A stretch of DNA of 48,203 bases, from positions 1 to 48,203 of the forward strand of contig JAJTCJ010000012.1 of assembly GCA_021323165.1 (NCBI GenBank), read 5' to 3'. Positions within the stretch are counted from its first letter, which is position 1, and each line of letters starts with the position of its first letter. This document shows, piece by piece, positions 8,658 through 17,260 of the stretch. This stretch comes from Bacteroidota bacterium (GTDB taxonomy: Bacteria; Bacteroidota; Bacteroidia; 2-12-FULL-35-15). Position numbers and translations under genes: made by a program. Under the pieces are notes generated by a model. It saw only the letters and a program-made list of their open reading frames with translations. It was not told the origin of the DNA and made no database searches.

Positions 8658-10415
8658 TTATTTAAAATTATTATTACTCCACAATTCAAAATTTTTAATC
8701 TGATCTTCAGCCGGCTGATCCTGCTTTTTTATCTTAATGGTCTTATAAAATTGACCGGGCTGAGGGTCAATGGATAATTGTTTAGTTATTAAATTACTTG
8801 TTATGGTCAGGTCAAGTTTCTTACCTGAAAAATAATTACACCACTCGGAAAAATTTGTTCCCGAGTTATCCGCTTTAACCTGAATATTATTAATGACCAC
8901 AATATCATCGCCAATCGACATTCCTGCCTTATCAGCCACAGAATCCGGATAAACAGCAGCAACCTTACAAATTCCTCCCACTTCACTTACTTTTATTCCT
9001 AATGCGTGTTCATGATATTTAGCGGGATTTTGTTTTACCAATTCGCAGCCAACATAATCCATAGCTTCTATTAACAGCGGTTCATAATCCCGGATGCCAT
9101 TAAAATAATTCGTAAATATTTCATCAAAAGAACTATTTGCATAATGTTCCACGAGACCCTTATAATCCTGATCAGAATAACCTTTCCCTTTAAGTGCAAA
9201 TTCTTCATTCAGGTGGCGCATCACATCATCCAGGGAATATTTGTTTTTTGTATTTTTCCTGATAAACATATCAGTTATAAATGCGAGTAAATTTCCCTCA
9301 TCATAAATATTGGTTTTACGGTTTGGGATTCCCGGAGTGTATCCATCTAACCAGGTATCGAACGAAGAATCGGCAACAGACATATTGAACCTTCCGGCAT
9401 TGTCGAAATGTTTTTGAAGTCGCTCGTTGAATGTACCGAAATACTGTTCTTCATTAAATACGCCTGAACGGAATAATAGATAATCACCATAATAAGTTGT
9501 TACGCCTTCACATACATAACCGAGTTTGGAATAATTTTCCTTCGTATAATCATATGGCTGCATTTCAACCGGACGAATGGTTTTAATATTCCAGGCATGA
9601 AATAATTCATGACAGCTGACTCCGAGCAGGTTTTCATAAAGATCACCTTTCATTAGATTATAACCGGGCCCGAGAGCAATTACGGTTGATGTTACATGTT
9701 CAACTCCATGATACATTTTCTGAGGAAGGATCTGAAAAAGAAAATGATATGCTGCGAATGGCGCTTTCTTCATCATCTTCAACTGATGCTCGCAAAATTT
9801 TACAAAATCTTTATTAAGTTTATCCCAATCAGGACGGCATTCTCCTTGGAACCAAAAATTGAATTCTACACCTTCACAAACAAATTTATTGTGCTGTAAT
9901 GAAGCTGATGCGATAAAAGGAGAATCTGCGAGCTCATGAAAATCTTTAAACCTTATCTCAATCCCCTTTCCAGAGGAAAGAGGAGCATACTGTGCTCCTA
10001 TCGCAATCCTATATTCTTTTGGAATCACTATTTCCATTTCACATTTCTCATTTATGCGCTCAGGAATAAAAACACAGCAATTAACCGGATTCATGTATAA
10101 TTGAGTTGCATCCAGGAAAGTGGATCCAGCATTTAGGTCGACAGCGTAATAATTATATTTCACATGAATCTTTGTGACCCCTTTAGTTAGTATTTCCCAG
10201 GAATCTTTGGTTTTTTTCTGAAAAATTAAAGCCTTTCCATTTTCATCGAACACACCGAACTTCTGAATATTCTTTGCAAAATTTCCTAATTCGTATCGGC
10301 CCGGACGCCATGCGGGAAGCTGTAATAATATCTTATCCGAATTTATAGAATCAGCAATAAATTCAATATCAACAAAATGATTGTGTGGTTTTGTATAGGA
10401 AACAATATACTTCAT
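8658..10415 (-). CDS. M61 family metallopeptidase with PDZ domain
   Basis: A 585-residue protein. The zinc-binding HELFH motif is at residues 269-273, in SCHELFHAWNIKTIRP, and the third ligand is probably E303 in CEGVTTYYGD, both typical of M61 (glycyl aminopeptidase-like) enzymes. An upstream YHGVEH.TS block, also typical, is at ~235-243. A PDZ domain follows at ~475-545 (LGIKV ... V.PDSVADKAGM.IGD.IV.IN). M61 enzymes remove N-terminal residues, with preference for Gly/Ala. No signal peptide is visible, so a cytoplasmic place is likely unless the start is misjudged. The leader carries a dispersed repeat ending one base before the start codon. A small membrane protein gene follows closely. 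Confidence 0.88.
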   Translation of the reverse strand: MKYIVSYTKPHNHFVDIEFIADSINSDKILLQLPAWRPGRYELGNFAKNIQKFGVFDENGKALIFQKKTKDSWEILTKGVTKIHVKYNYYAVDLNAGSTFLDATQLYMNPVNCCVFIPERINEKCEMEIVIPKEYRIAIGAQYAPLSSGKGIEIRFKDFHELADSPFIASASLQHNKFVCEGVEFNFWFQGECRPDWDKLNKDFVKFCEHQLKMMKKAPFAAYHFLFQILPQKMYHGVEHVTSTVIALGPGYNLMKGDLYENLLGVSCHELFHAWNIKTIRPVEMQPYDYTKENYSKLGYVCEGVTTYYGDYLLFRSGVFNEEQYFGTFNERLQKHFDNAGRFNMSVADSSFDTWLDGYTPGIPNRKTNIYDEGNLLAFITDMFIRKNTKNKYSLDDVMRHLNEEFALKGKGYSDQDYKGLVEHYANSSFDEIFTNYFNGIRDYEPLLIEAMDYVGCELVKQNPAKYHEHALGIKVSEVGGICKVAAVYPDSVADKAGMSIGDDIVVINNIQVKADNSGTNFSEWCNYFSGKKLDLTITSNLITKQLSIDPQPGQFYKTIKIKKQDQPAEDQIKNFELWSNNNFK

Positions 10416-10416
10416 A

Positions 10417-10456
10417 GGTATGGATAACTAATTTGTTTGCGAATTTACGAATCTTG
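10417..10456 (-). repeat. Dispersed leader repeat, copy 1 (upstream of the M61 gene)
   Basis: The minus strand reads AGATTCGTAAATTCG, then ~8 variable bases, AATTAGTTATCCATACC, one more base and the ATG of the M61 gene. The 15-base core and the TTATCCrTACC tail recur at 17174-17211; the core also recurs at 10524-10561 with a diverged tail. Confidence 0.65.
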
Positions 10457-10523
10457 GCCTGCTAAATAAAAGAAAACTCAAACTTGTCTGCATATTTAAA
10501 AAATCCATGATTATGACAACCCT

Positions 10524-10561
10524 TTAGATTCGTAAATTCGTTTATTATTCGCTATCTGTAC
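10524..10561 (+). repeat. Dispersed leader repeat, copy 2 (upstream of lpdA)
   Basis: The plus strand reads TTAGATTCGTAAATTCGT, then TTATTATTCGCTATCTGTAC. Apart from a few substitutions this matches the MoxR copy over about 38 bases. With copy 1 it forms an inverted pair in the divergent M61/lpdA gap. Unlike copies 1 and 3 it lies 76 bases from the start codon. Confidence 0.65.
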
Positions 10562-10565
10562 GAAA

Positions 10566-10582
10566 TAATTTTGTTACTTTCG
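10566..10582 (+). promoter_or_regulatory. Putative lpdA -7 box(es)
   Basis: Two overlapping candidates follow each other: TAATTTTG at 10566-10573 (full match to TAnnTTTG) and TACTTTCG at 10575-10582 (one mismatch). No clear TTTG is seen ~20 bases upstream, where the dispersed repeat lies. The leader to the start codon would be about 50 bases. Confidence 0.42.
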
Positions 10583-10637
10583 CAAAGCACAATTAATTCA
10601 AAGAATTACATTTTAATTTAATTATAATTTCCACAAA

Positions 10638-12023
10638 ATGAGTTACGATCTAATAGTAGTAGGAAGCGGTCCGGGCGGATATGTTGCAGCCATAAGAGCA
10701 TCACAACTTGGCCTTAAAACTGCGATCATTGAACGCGAAAACCTTGGAGGCATTTGTCTTAACTGGGGATGTATCCCAACAAAAGCTTTATTAAAAAGTG
10801 CCCAGGTATTTGAATATCTGAACCACGCTTCAGATTACGGAATTACAGTTAAAGGCGGAGAAGCTGATTTTGGTGCTGTTGTAAAACGCAGTCGTGATGT
10901 TGCTGACGGAATGAGCAAAGGCGTTCAGTTCCTGATGAAAAAAAATAAGATCGATGTGATCAACGGAACCGGAAAGATCAAAGCCGGGAAAAAAGTAGAA
11001 GTTACTGCTGATGGTAAATCAACAACCTACGAAGCAAAACACATAATTATTGCTACAGGTGCGAGATCACGTGCATTGCCTAACCTGCCGCAAGATGGTA
11101 AAAAAATAATCGGATACAGAGAAGCACTTACGTTACCGAAAATGCCTAAATCAATGCTGGTTGTTGGTTCCGGTGCAATCGGGAGTGAGTTTGCATATTT
11201 CTATTCTACTATGGGTACTAAAGTTACTCTGGTTGAGTTTATGCCGAGCATTGTTCCTGTTGAAGATGCAGAGGTTTCAAAGCAGCTGGAGCGTTCTTTC
11301 AAAAAGATCGGTATCAATGTAATGACTGAATCAAGTGTAGAAAGCGTTGACACAAAAGGTTCTGAATGTAAAGTAAAGATCAAAACCAAATCAGGTGAAA
11401 AAATTGTAGATGCTGAGATCGTATTGTCAGCAGTTGGGATCCAGGCGAACATAGAGAATTTAGGTCTTGAAGAAACAGGTATTGCAACGGATAAAGGAAA
11501 GATCCTGACAAATCCATACTACCAGACAAACATACCGGGATATTATGCTATCGGTGATTGTGTTGGCGGACAAGCATTAGCCCACGTTGCTTCAGCAGAA
11601 GGAATTATCTGTGTAGAAAAGATTGCAGGACATCATCCTGAACCATTGGATTATAATAACATCCCGGGGTGTACTTATTGCCAGCCTGAGATTGCCTCTG
11701 TTGGTATGACCGAAGCAAAAGCAAAAGAAGCAGGAAGAGAGATCAAGATCGGTAAATTCCCATTCTCTGCCAGCGGAAAAGCTAGCGCTGCAGGAGCAAA
11801 AGATGGATTTGTAAAATTGATATTTGACGCAAAATATGGTGAGTTATTAGGTGCCCACATGATAGGAGCAAACGTAACTGAAATGATCGCTGAGATCGTA
11901 GCTATTCGTAAATTAGAAACGACAGGACATGAGATCATCAAAACTGTTCACCCTCACCCAACAATGAGTGAAGCCATCATGGAAGCTGCAGCTGCTGCTT
12001 ATGGTGAAGTGATTCATATGTAA
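10638..12023 (+). CDS. lpdA: Dihydrolipoyl dehydrogenase
   Basis: A 461-residue flavoprotein of normal length. It shows an N-terminal FAD fold (VVGSGPGGY at 7-15) and a redox disulphide in GGICLNWGCIPTKAL (C40 and C45). A second NAD-binding fold (VVGSGAIGSEFA) lies near 175-186, an ..YAIGDC FAD motif near 302, and the catalytic HPHPTMSEA near the end (H438/H440, E445). It reoxidises dihydrolipoamide in the E3 subunit shared by 2-oxoacid dehydrogenase complexes and the glycine cleavage system. It stands alone with its own terminator, which fits a shared E3. The Trp-containing CLNWGC variant is a common form; glutathione or mercuric reductase is much less likely. Confidence 0.94.
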   Translation: MSYDLIVVGSGPGGYVAAIRASQLGLKTAIIERENLGGICLNWGCIPTKALLKSAQVFEYLNHASDYGITVKGGEADFGAVVKRSRDVADGMSKGVQFLMKKNKIDVINGTGKIKAGKKVEVTADGKSTTYEAKHIIIATGARSRALPNLPQDGKKIIGYREALTLPKMPKSMLVVGSGAIGSEFAYFYSTMGTKVTLVEFMPSIVPVEDAEVSKQLERSFKKIGINVMTESSVESVDTKGSECKVKIKTKSGEKIVDAEIVLSAVGIQANIENLGLEETGIATDKGKILTNPYYQTNIPGYYAIGDCVGGQALAHVASAEGIICVEKIAGHHPEPLDYNNIPGCTYCQPEIASVGMTEAKAKEAGREIKIGKFPFSASGKASAAGAKDGFVKLIFDAKYGELLGAHMIGANVTEMIAEIVAIRKLETTGHEIIKTVHPHPTMSEAIMEAAAAAYGEVIHM

Positions 12024-12045
12024 GTTTAAAGAAAAATTTAAGATT

Positions 12046-12080
12046 AAAAGGTACTGTGTGCGAGCACGGTACCTTTTCTT
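12046..12080. terminator. Terminator between lpdA and the 108-residue gene
   Basis: AAAAGGTAC and GTACCTTTT form the stem, extended by GTG/CAC with one mismatch around a short loop. A T-rich run follows on the plus strand. It lies between convergent genes. Confidence 0.8.
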
Positions 12081-12105
12081 TTTTTGAAAGGAAATATACT
12101 ATTTT

Positions 12106-12432
12106 TTAATGTGCGTCAAAAAAATGCACGGATCCTGAACCTGAAATTATTCTATCCTCAATCAACTTGATAGCTTTCTCTGTAATAGAAACAGATAATC
12201 CTTCGTATAATTCTATTTCTTCAACAAGAGATATCAGAGTGGAAGTGGATTGGTTTACATCTGAAACTTTCCATAAAATGAAATCACGGTTATGAGCCTG
12301 ATAAATCATGAGATAATAATCATTCTCAAGATCAAAAGCATTGACGTGATCACTTTCAAAATCGTTGATCAGCTTATCATGGTCTTCTAAAAACGAATAA
12401 ATCGAAGAATTGTCTGTTGAAACAGTGATCAT
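12106..12432 (-). CDS. Hypothetical acidic protein coupled to rsmB
   Basis: A 108-residue acidic cytoplasmic protein with no membrane segment and no motif I recognise. The middle (YYLMIYQAHNRDFILWKV) looks like paired beta-strands and the second half helical. Its ATG overlaps the stop codon of rsmB in the four-base ATGA arrangement at 12429-12432, so it is very probably translated by coupling from rsmB mRNA. Function is unknown. Confidence 0.72.
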   Translation of the reverse strand: MITVSTDNSSIYSFLEDHDKLINDFESDHVNAFDLENDYYLMIYQAHNRDFILWKVSDVNQSTSTLISLVEEIELYEGLSVSITEKAIKLIEDRIISGSGSVHFFDAH

Positions 12433-13622
12433 TGTGTTCGCTTTAGCTTGGCCATATAAAATCCATCAAAACCTTCACTGGGCATTACTTTCCTGTCTTT
12501 TACAAATTCGAATTCTGAGTGGGTGTTAAGAAACCTTTCCACCTGTTGCTCGTTCTCTCCCGGTAGGATACTGCAGGTGGCATAGATCATTAATCCACCA
12601 GGCTTAAGCATTTTAGAATAATCTGAAATAATATACTGTTGTGTCTTCTTTATTTCATCAATAAACTCTTTTGTTAGTTTCCATTTCGCATCCGGATTTC
12701 TTCTAATCACTCCTAAACCGGAACAAGGAACATCAAGAAGCAACCTGTCCGCAGAATTTTCTAATTGAGAAATCGCCTGAGAATTTACCACACGTGTTTT
12801 GATTATTTTCGCTCCACCTCTTTTTGCGCGCCTTTCCAACTCCTGTAGTTTACGTTCTTCCACATCCATTGAAGTTATTACTCCCTGGTCCTTCATCATT
12901 GCAGCAATATGCAATGATTTTCCTCCGGCTCCGGCACATGCATCAATTACATTCATTCCCGGGGACAGTTCCATAAAAGGCGCGATCAATTGTGAAGAAG
13001 CATCCTGGATTTCAAATAATCCATTCTGATATTCTTTTAACGATTGAAGGTTTTGCCGCTTCAATAAAATGAGAGCATCAGAATATTCATTATCTGTTTG
13101 AGTTTCTATTTGTTGTTCCGACAAAAGAGATCTGAGTTTATTTCTGTCGGTTTTTAATGTATTAACCCGCAATACTACTTTTGCTTCTTTATTAAGCTCA
13201 TGAATTTCTTTTTCCCAGACATTTTCTCCTAATTCAAGACAAGCAAGCTCATCAAGCCAATCGGGAACAGATTCGCGGATCTTTCTGACAGAGTTCATTT
13301 CAGTCAGTCGCTGTTTGATCAACCCATGATCAACAGTTTTGAATTCTTCCCATTCAGGAAGTTCCTCTCCTTTAACCACCAACCATGTTCCGAATAAAGA
13401 CACATAATCTTCAGCCTTCTGCATTCCTGAAATTTCATTGATCAGGCGCCACCAACGAACCATTCCGTAAACATTCTCCGCAATAAAACGTCTGTCACGC
13501 GAACCAAACCTTACATTTTGTTTTAGTGCCTGCTCTACTGCTTTATCTGCATAAACACCACCGGAAAATATATTCCGGACAGTTTCCGTTACGGCCAATA
13601 CGAGTGTTTTATGTAGTTTCAT
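12429..13622 (-). CDS. RsmB/NOP family SAM-dependent RNA methyltransferase
   Basis: A 397-residue protein. An NusB-like helical N-terminal region (about 1-130) leads into the RsmB/NOP2 core: SAM-binding DACAGAGGKS at 227-236, DVPCSGLG at 297-304 (C300) and ATCS at 348-351 (C350). The two cysteines are the release and catalytic residues of RNA m5C methyltransferases. The known role of RsmB is m5C967 of 16S rRNA; whether this one has that exact site cannot be told from sequence, so no symbol is given. It is the first gene of a two-gene unit with the 108-residue protein. Confidence 0.88.
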   Translation of the reverse strand: MKLHKTLVLAVTETVRNIFSGGVYADKAVEQALKQNVRFGSRDRRFIAENVYGMVRWWRLINEISGMQKAEDYVSLFGTWLVVKGEELPEWEEFKTVDHGLIKQRLTEMNSVRKIRESVPDWLDELACLELGENVWEKEIHELNKEAKVVLRVNTLKTDRNKLRSLLSEQQIETQTDNEYSDALILLKRQNLQSLKEYQNGLFEIQDASSQLIAPFMELSPGMNVIDACAGAGGKSLHIAAMMKDQGVITSMDVEERKLQELERRAKRGGAKIIKTRVVNSQAISQLENSADRLLLDVPCSGLGVIRRNPDAKWKLTKEFIDEIKKTQQYIISDYSKMLKPGGLMIYATCSILPGENEQQVERFLNTHSEFEFVKDRKVMPSEGFDGFYMAKLKRTQ

Positions 13623-13704
13623 GAAGCAGGTTTATCAACAGTATAATTGTGTAAAAATACATATTGAAGGCTGATAAAGCCTATGAAAACTTAGTAAAAT
13701 TTTG

Positions 13705-13712
13705 TATTTTTG
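13705..13712 (+). promoter_or_regulatory. Putative recR -7 box very close to the start codon
   Basis: TATTTTTG matches the Bacteroidota -7 consensus and ends 5 bases before the ATG at 13718, which would place transcription start at or next to the start codon (leaderless mRNA). No well-placed TTTG is seen at the -33 distance. Confidence 0.33.
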
Positions 13713-13717
13713 ATCTT

Positions 13718-14269
13718 ATGAATTTTTCCTCCAAGCTTATTGAGAATGCTGTAAATGAATTCAGCAATGTAAACCAATTTGGTAATGCATTTATAAAGCT
13801 TCGCCAGGAATTGCGCTATTGCGCTAAATGCCATAATGTTTCTGATAAGCCTTTATGTGATGTTTGTCTGAATCCGCATCGCGATCATGGGACTGTATGT
13901 GTTGTTGAGGACATCCGCGATGTAATGGCTATAGAGAATACGCAGCAATACAGAGGTGTTTATCATGTTCTGAACGGTATACTTTCTCCAATGGATGGAA
14001 TCGGACCCAGCGATCTTAATATTGAATCATTGGTTCAGAAAGCAGCAGCTGGTGAGATCAAAGAGATCATTATGGCATTGAGTACAACAATGGAGGGCGA
14101 TACTACCAACTTCTATATCTACAAGCGTCTGAAGGAATTTAATCTTACCGTTAGCACAATTGCCCGCGGCATTGCAATTGGCGATGAGCTTGAATACGCT
14201 GATGAAGTAACATTGGGCCGTTCTATCATCAACCGAACTCCTTACGAAAATTCGTTGCTGATTAAGTAG
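13718..14269 (+). CDS. recR: Recombination protein RecR lacking the helix-hairpin-helix segment
   Basis: From the ATG at 13718 the protein has 183 residues, about 20 fewer than a usual RecR. The start [16 protein letters not shown] is the family N-terminus. The zinc finger (C35, C38, C47, C50) and Toprim domain ([43 protein letters not shown]) are intact, as is the C-terminal Walker-B-like tail. The HhH motif (LPGIGxKTAxRL and the helix after it), normally directly after NEFS, is absent: S16 is followed by [16 protein letters not shown], which normally lies about 23 residues further on. The frame is kept. RecR with RecO loads RecA at gaps, and the HhH binds DNA. An upstream start at 13664 was rejected because it adds 18 residues not found in the family. 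Confidence 0.85.
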   Translation: MNFSSKLIENAVNEFSNVNQFGNAFIKLRQELRYCAKCHNVSDKPLCDVCLNPHRDHGTVCVVEDIRDVMAIENTQQYRGVYHVLNGILSPMDGIGPSDLNIESLVQKAAAGEIKEIIMALSTTMEGDTTNFYIYKRLKEFNLTVSTIARGIAIGDELEYADEVTLGRSIINRTPYENSLLIK

Positions 14270-14273
14270 TGAT

Positions 14274-16151
14274 ATGATAAAACTATCTGTAATCATTGTT
14301 AACTACAACGTTCAGCATTTCCTGGAACAGTGTCTCTATTCGGTTCGGAAAGCTTCAAAGAATGTTAATACTGAAGTGTTTGTAGTGGACAACAATTCGG
14401 TTGACGGATCTGTGCAGATGGTGACAGAAAAATTTCCGGAAGTCACTTTAATTGCAAATAAAAAAAACACAGGCTTTTCTTATGCAAATAATCAGGCAAG
14501 ATTCATGGATGCCCATCCCGATGCAGGTGGTTTAGGAGTGAAAATGCTTGACGGGAAAGGTAATTTTCTGCCTGAATCCAAAAGAGGTCTTCCCACTCCT
14601 TCAGTAGCATTTTATAAGATCTTTGGATTTTCTAAATTATTTCCAAAGTCTAAAACATTTGGAAAATATCATCTTGGCTTTCTTGAAAAAGACAAAACTC
14701 ATGAAGTAGAAATTCTTTCGGGTGCTTTTATGATGATGCGTAAATCAGTACTTGACAAAGTAGGGTTGCTTGATGAAACATTCTTCATGTATGGTGAAGA
14801 CATCGATCTTTCCTACCGGATTATTTTAGGCGGATATAAAAATTATTACTTCCCTGAAACACGTATTATTCATTATAAAGGTGAGAGTACAAAAAAGAGC
14901 AGTGTAAATTATGTGTTTGTTTTTTACAGAGCAATGGTAATTTTCGCGAACAAACATTTTTCACAAAATAATGCGAAGCTGTTTTCTTTCCTCATTAACA
15001 TTGCAATTTATTTAAGAGCCGGTGTTGCGATCGCGGTACGTTTCCTGAAATCAATTGCTTTACCGGCTTTTGATTTCGGTGTAATAATGGCAGGTCTGTA
15101 TTTCATAAAAGAATATTACGAAAAACATTATCGTTTCCTTGAAGGAGGCTCATATTCTCAGGCATTGATCGGAATTGCTTTTCCTGTGTATATTTTCATC
15201 TGGATGTTCACAGTATATTTGAGTGGCGGATATGATAAACCCATTCGTTTATTCAGGATCATCAGAGGAATTATTGTAGGGACAGGAATCATTTTGATCG
15301 GATATTCATTGCTCCCGGAAGCCTATCGTTTTTCGCGCGCCATAATTCTTCTTGGCTCGGTTTGGGCATTACTGGCTTATCTAGCTTCACGCTTATTACT
15401 TCATTTCAGCGGAATAAAGTCTTTCAGCCTTAACCCTGATAAAAGCAAACGGATCGCAATCATTGGCACTGGAAATGAGTTCGACAGAGTAATAAATCTG
15501 CTGAAACAAACGAATATTAATACAAGTCTTATCGGATTTATAAGTGCCGATAAACAGGGTGATCATCATAAAGATCACTTAGGAGATATTGATCAGATAA
15601 GTGAAGTAATAGAGATCTATAAGATCAATGAAGTTATTTTTTGTTCAAGGGATATTTCTTCTCAGGAAATTATCGGATACATGCATACTTTGATTTCTGC
15701 TGATGTTGATTTTAAGATTGCCCCACCTGAAAGTCTTTCTATTATTGGTAGTAACTCCATTGACACTGCCGGTGATCTGTATATTATCGATGTGAATTCT
15801 ATCAGCAAATCAAAGAACAAACGCAACAAGCGCCTCGCTGATATAATTTTAAGTATTGTTTTATTTGCCTTTTCTCCCTATTTAGTTTTTATTCAATCTC
15901 ATCCGGCAGGCTTATTTAAAAATATTTTTAAAGTTTTGATCGGAAAAAAATCATGGGTTGGATATGGTAAAGAAGGAAATGAAAATCTTCCTAAGATTCG
16001 CTCTTCAGTAGTTTCTCCGGCAGATGCGATAAAAAATATCGAGATCACTCAGGAAACCCGTAATCGTTTAAATCTCGCCTATTCAAAAGATTACAAAGTG
16101 GAAAATGATCTGAACATCGTTTGGAAGAGTTTAAGATTGTTGGGAAATTAA
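14274..16151 (+). CDS. Family 2 glycosyltransferase fused to membrane and NAD-binding-like regions, internal segment missing
   Basis: A 625-residue protein. Residues 1-~260 are a GT2 (GT-A fold) domain: KLSVIIVNYN..., VVDNNSVDGS at 38-47, and ...LSGAFMMMRKSVLDKVGLLDE.FFMYGEDIDLSYRI. Next come about four membrane helices (~240-380). The C-terminal part (~385-560: RIAIIGTG..FDRV..LL, ... NEVIFCSRDIS) resembles the nucleotide-binding domain seen in membrane sugar-phosphate transferases. In relatives, GFSYANNQA is followed by ~27 residues ending FEKC. that include the NPDT metal-site motif; here A75 is directly followed by RFMDAHPDAGGLG. Loss of the NPD motif would be expected to abolish catalysis. 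It begins 4 bases after recR and is co-directional. Confidence 0.8.
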   Translation: MIKLSVIIVNYNVQHFLEQCLYSVRKASKNVNTEVFVVDNNSVDGSVQMVTEKFPEVTLIANKKNTGFSYANNQARFMDAHPDAGGLGVKMLDGKGNFLPESKRGLPTPSVAFYKIFGFSKLFPKSKTFGKYHLGFLEKDKTHEVEILSGAFMMMRKSVLDKVGLLDETFFMYGEDIDLSYRIILGGYKNYYFPETRIIHYKGESTKKSSVNYVFVFYRAMVIFANKHFSQNNAKLFSFLINIAIYLRAGVAIAVRFLKSIALPAFDFGVIMAGLYFIKEYYEKHYRFLEGGSYSQALIGIAFPVYIFIWMFTVYLSGGYDKPIRLFRIIRGIIVGTGIILIGYSLLPEAYRFSRAIILLGSVWALLAYLASRLLLHFSGIKSFSLNPDKSKRIAIIGTGNEFDRVINLLKQTNINTSLIGFISADKQGDHHKDHLGDIDQISEVIEIYKINEVIFCSRDISSQEIIGYMHTLISADVDFKIAPPESLSIIGSNSIDTAGDLYIIDVNSISKSKNKRNKRLADIILSIVLFAFSPYLVFIQSHPAGLFKNIFKVLIGKKSWVGYGKEGNENLPKIRSSVVSPADAIKNIEITQETRNRLNLAYSKDYKVENDLNIVWKSLRLLGN

Positions 16152-16210
16152 TTTCAATGCATTATACCTGGACTTTGTCACAATCAGAATGTCTCCTAAT
16201 GAATGTAAAA

Positions 16211-17173
16211 TTATTTCATTAGCTCTTTAATGATTGTATCCATGCTTACACCTTCAGCTTCCGCTTTAAAGTTCCTAACAATTCTGTGACGCAGGATAGC
16301 AGCTGCAACCGATTTTACATCTTCTATATCCGGAGAATATTTACCCTTGATCATAGCATTGCATTTTGCTCCTATCACAAGGAATTGTGAAGCACGGGGA
16401 CCTGCACCCCATGAAAGATATTTATTTGCTACTTCCGCTGCGTGTTCGGTATTCGGACGCGTTTTTGAAGCTAACTTTACAGCATATTCAAGAACATTAT
16501 CAGCAACTGGAATTCTGCGAACTAGTTCCTGAAAATACAGAATTTCTTCACCGGAAAGAACTTTTTTAAGATCTGCTTTATAATTAGATGTTGTGTTTTT
16601 TACAACAAGCAATTCATCCTGAAATTTCGGATAATCAAGCCATACGTTGAACATAAAACGATCGAGCTGAGCTTCCGGTAAAGGATAAGTCCCCTCCTGT
16701 TCAATCGGATTTTGGGTTGCAAGTACAAAGAAAGGACTTCCAAGTTCATACCGTTTGCCGGCTGCAGTAACTGTCCTCTCCTGCATTGCTTCTAATAAAG
16801 CGGCTTGTGTTTTAGGAGGAGTACGATTGATCTCATCAGCAAGAATAATATTTGCAAATAAAGGCCCTTTAATAAATTTAAAATTACGGTCATCGCCCAG
16901 TATCTCAGAACCGATAATATCTGACGGCATAAGATCAGGGGTAAACTGTATCCTGTTATAGCTAAGGCCCAGAACATCTGCAATTGTATTTACAAGTAAA
17001 GTTTTAGCAAGACCGGGAACACCCACTAATAAACAATGCCCCTTACTAAAAATAGAAATAAGAACATCTTTCACAACTTCGTCCTGACCAATAATAACTT
17101 TACTGATCTCATTGTTCAATGTTTTGTATTTACCTACAAACGCGTCAACGGCTTCTACATCTGATTTATACAT
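16211..17173 (-). CDS. MoxR family AAA+ ATPase
   Basis: A 320-residue protein of normal length. Walker A GVPGLAKT is at 51-58 and Walker B IILADE at 109-114, with the sensor-1 region LATQNPIEQEGTYPLPEAQLDRF following. The lid domain is at the C-terminus. MoxR ATPases act as chaperones for metal cofactor insertion or complex maturation, usually with a neighbouring VWA protein. No VWA or DUF58 gene is seen here; the gene beside it is surA, an arrangement I associate with Bacteroidota. The leader consists of a dispersed repeat that runs up to the start codon. Confidence 0.92.
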   Translation of the reverse strand: MYKSDVEAVDAFVGKYKTLNNEISKVIIGQDEVVKDVLISIFSKGHCLLVGVPGLAKTLLVNTIADVLGLSYNRIQFTPDLMPSDIIGSEILGDDRNFKFIKGPLFANIILADEINRTPPKTQAALLEAMQERTVTAAGKRYELGSPFFVLATQNPIEQEGTYPLPEAQLDRFMFNVWLDYPKFQDELLVVKNTTSNYKADLKKVLSGEEILYFQELVRRIPVADNVLEYAVKLASKTRPNTEHAAEVANKYLSWGAGPRASQFLVIGAKCNAMIKGKYSPDIEDVKSVAAAILRHRIVRNFKAEAEGVSMDTIIKELMK

Positions 17174-17211
17174 GGTACGGATAACGAATTAATACGAATT
17201 TACGAATCTAA
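17174..17211 (-). repeat. Dispersed leader repeat, copy 3 (upstream of moxR)
   Basis: The minus strand reads TTAGATTCGTAAATTCGT, then ATTAATTCGTTATCCGTACC, directly joined to the ATG of the MoxR gene. The 15-base core is identical to the copies at 10417-10456 and 10524-10561. Confidence 0.65.
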
Positions 17212-17237
17212 GTTTTTTGGTGGCGGCCTTAATGAAC

Positions 17238-17258
17238 CAATAACTAATAACCTTTAAC
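17238..17258. repeat. Heptad repeat between surA and moxR
   Basis: Three 7-base units CAATAAC, TAATAAC and CTTTAAC share the phase nnnTAAC, and a weaker fourth follows. They lie directly after the surA stop codon. With copy 3 of the leader repeat they make up most of the short surA-moxR gap. Confidence 0.5.
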
Positions 17259-17260
17259 TT

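Noticed and set aside
10638-12023. Mercuric or glutathione reductase instead of dihydrolipoyl dehydrogenase
   Set aside because: There is no N-terminal HMA domain or C-terminal Cys pair, and the CLNWGCIPTK plus HPHPTMSEA pattern and 461-residue length fit Lpd.
13664-13717. Earlier start for recR
   Set aside because: The 18 added residues are unlike RecR, and the family N-terminus begins at the ATG at 13718.
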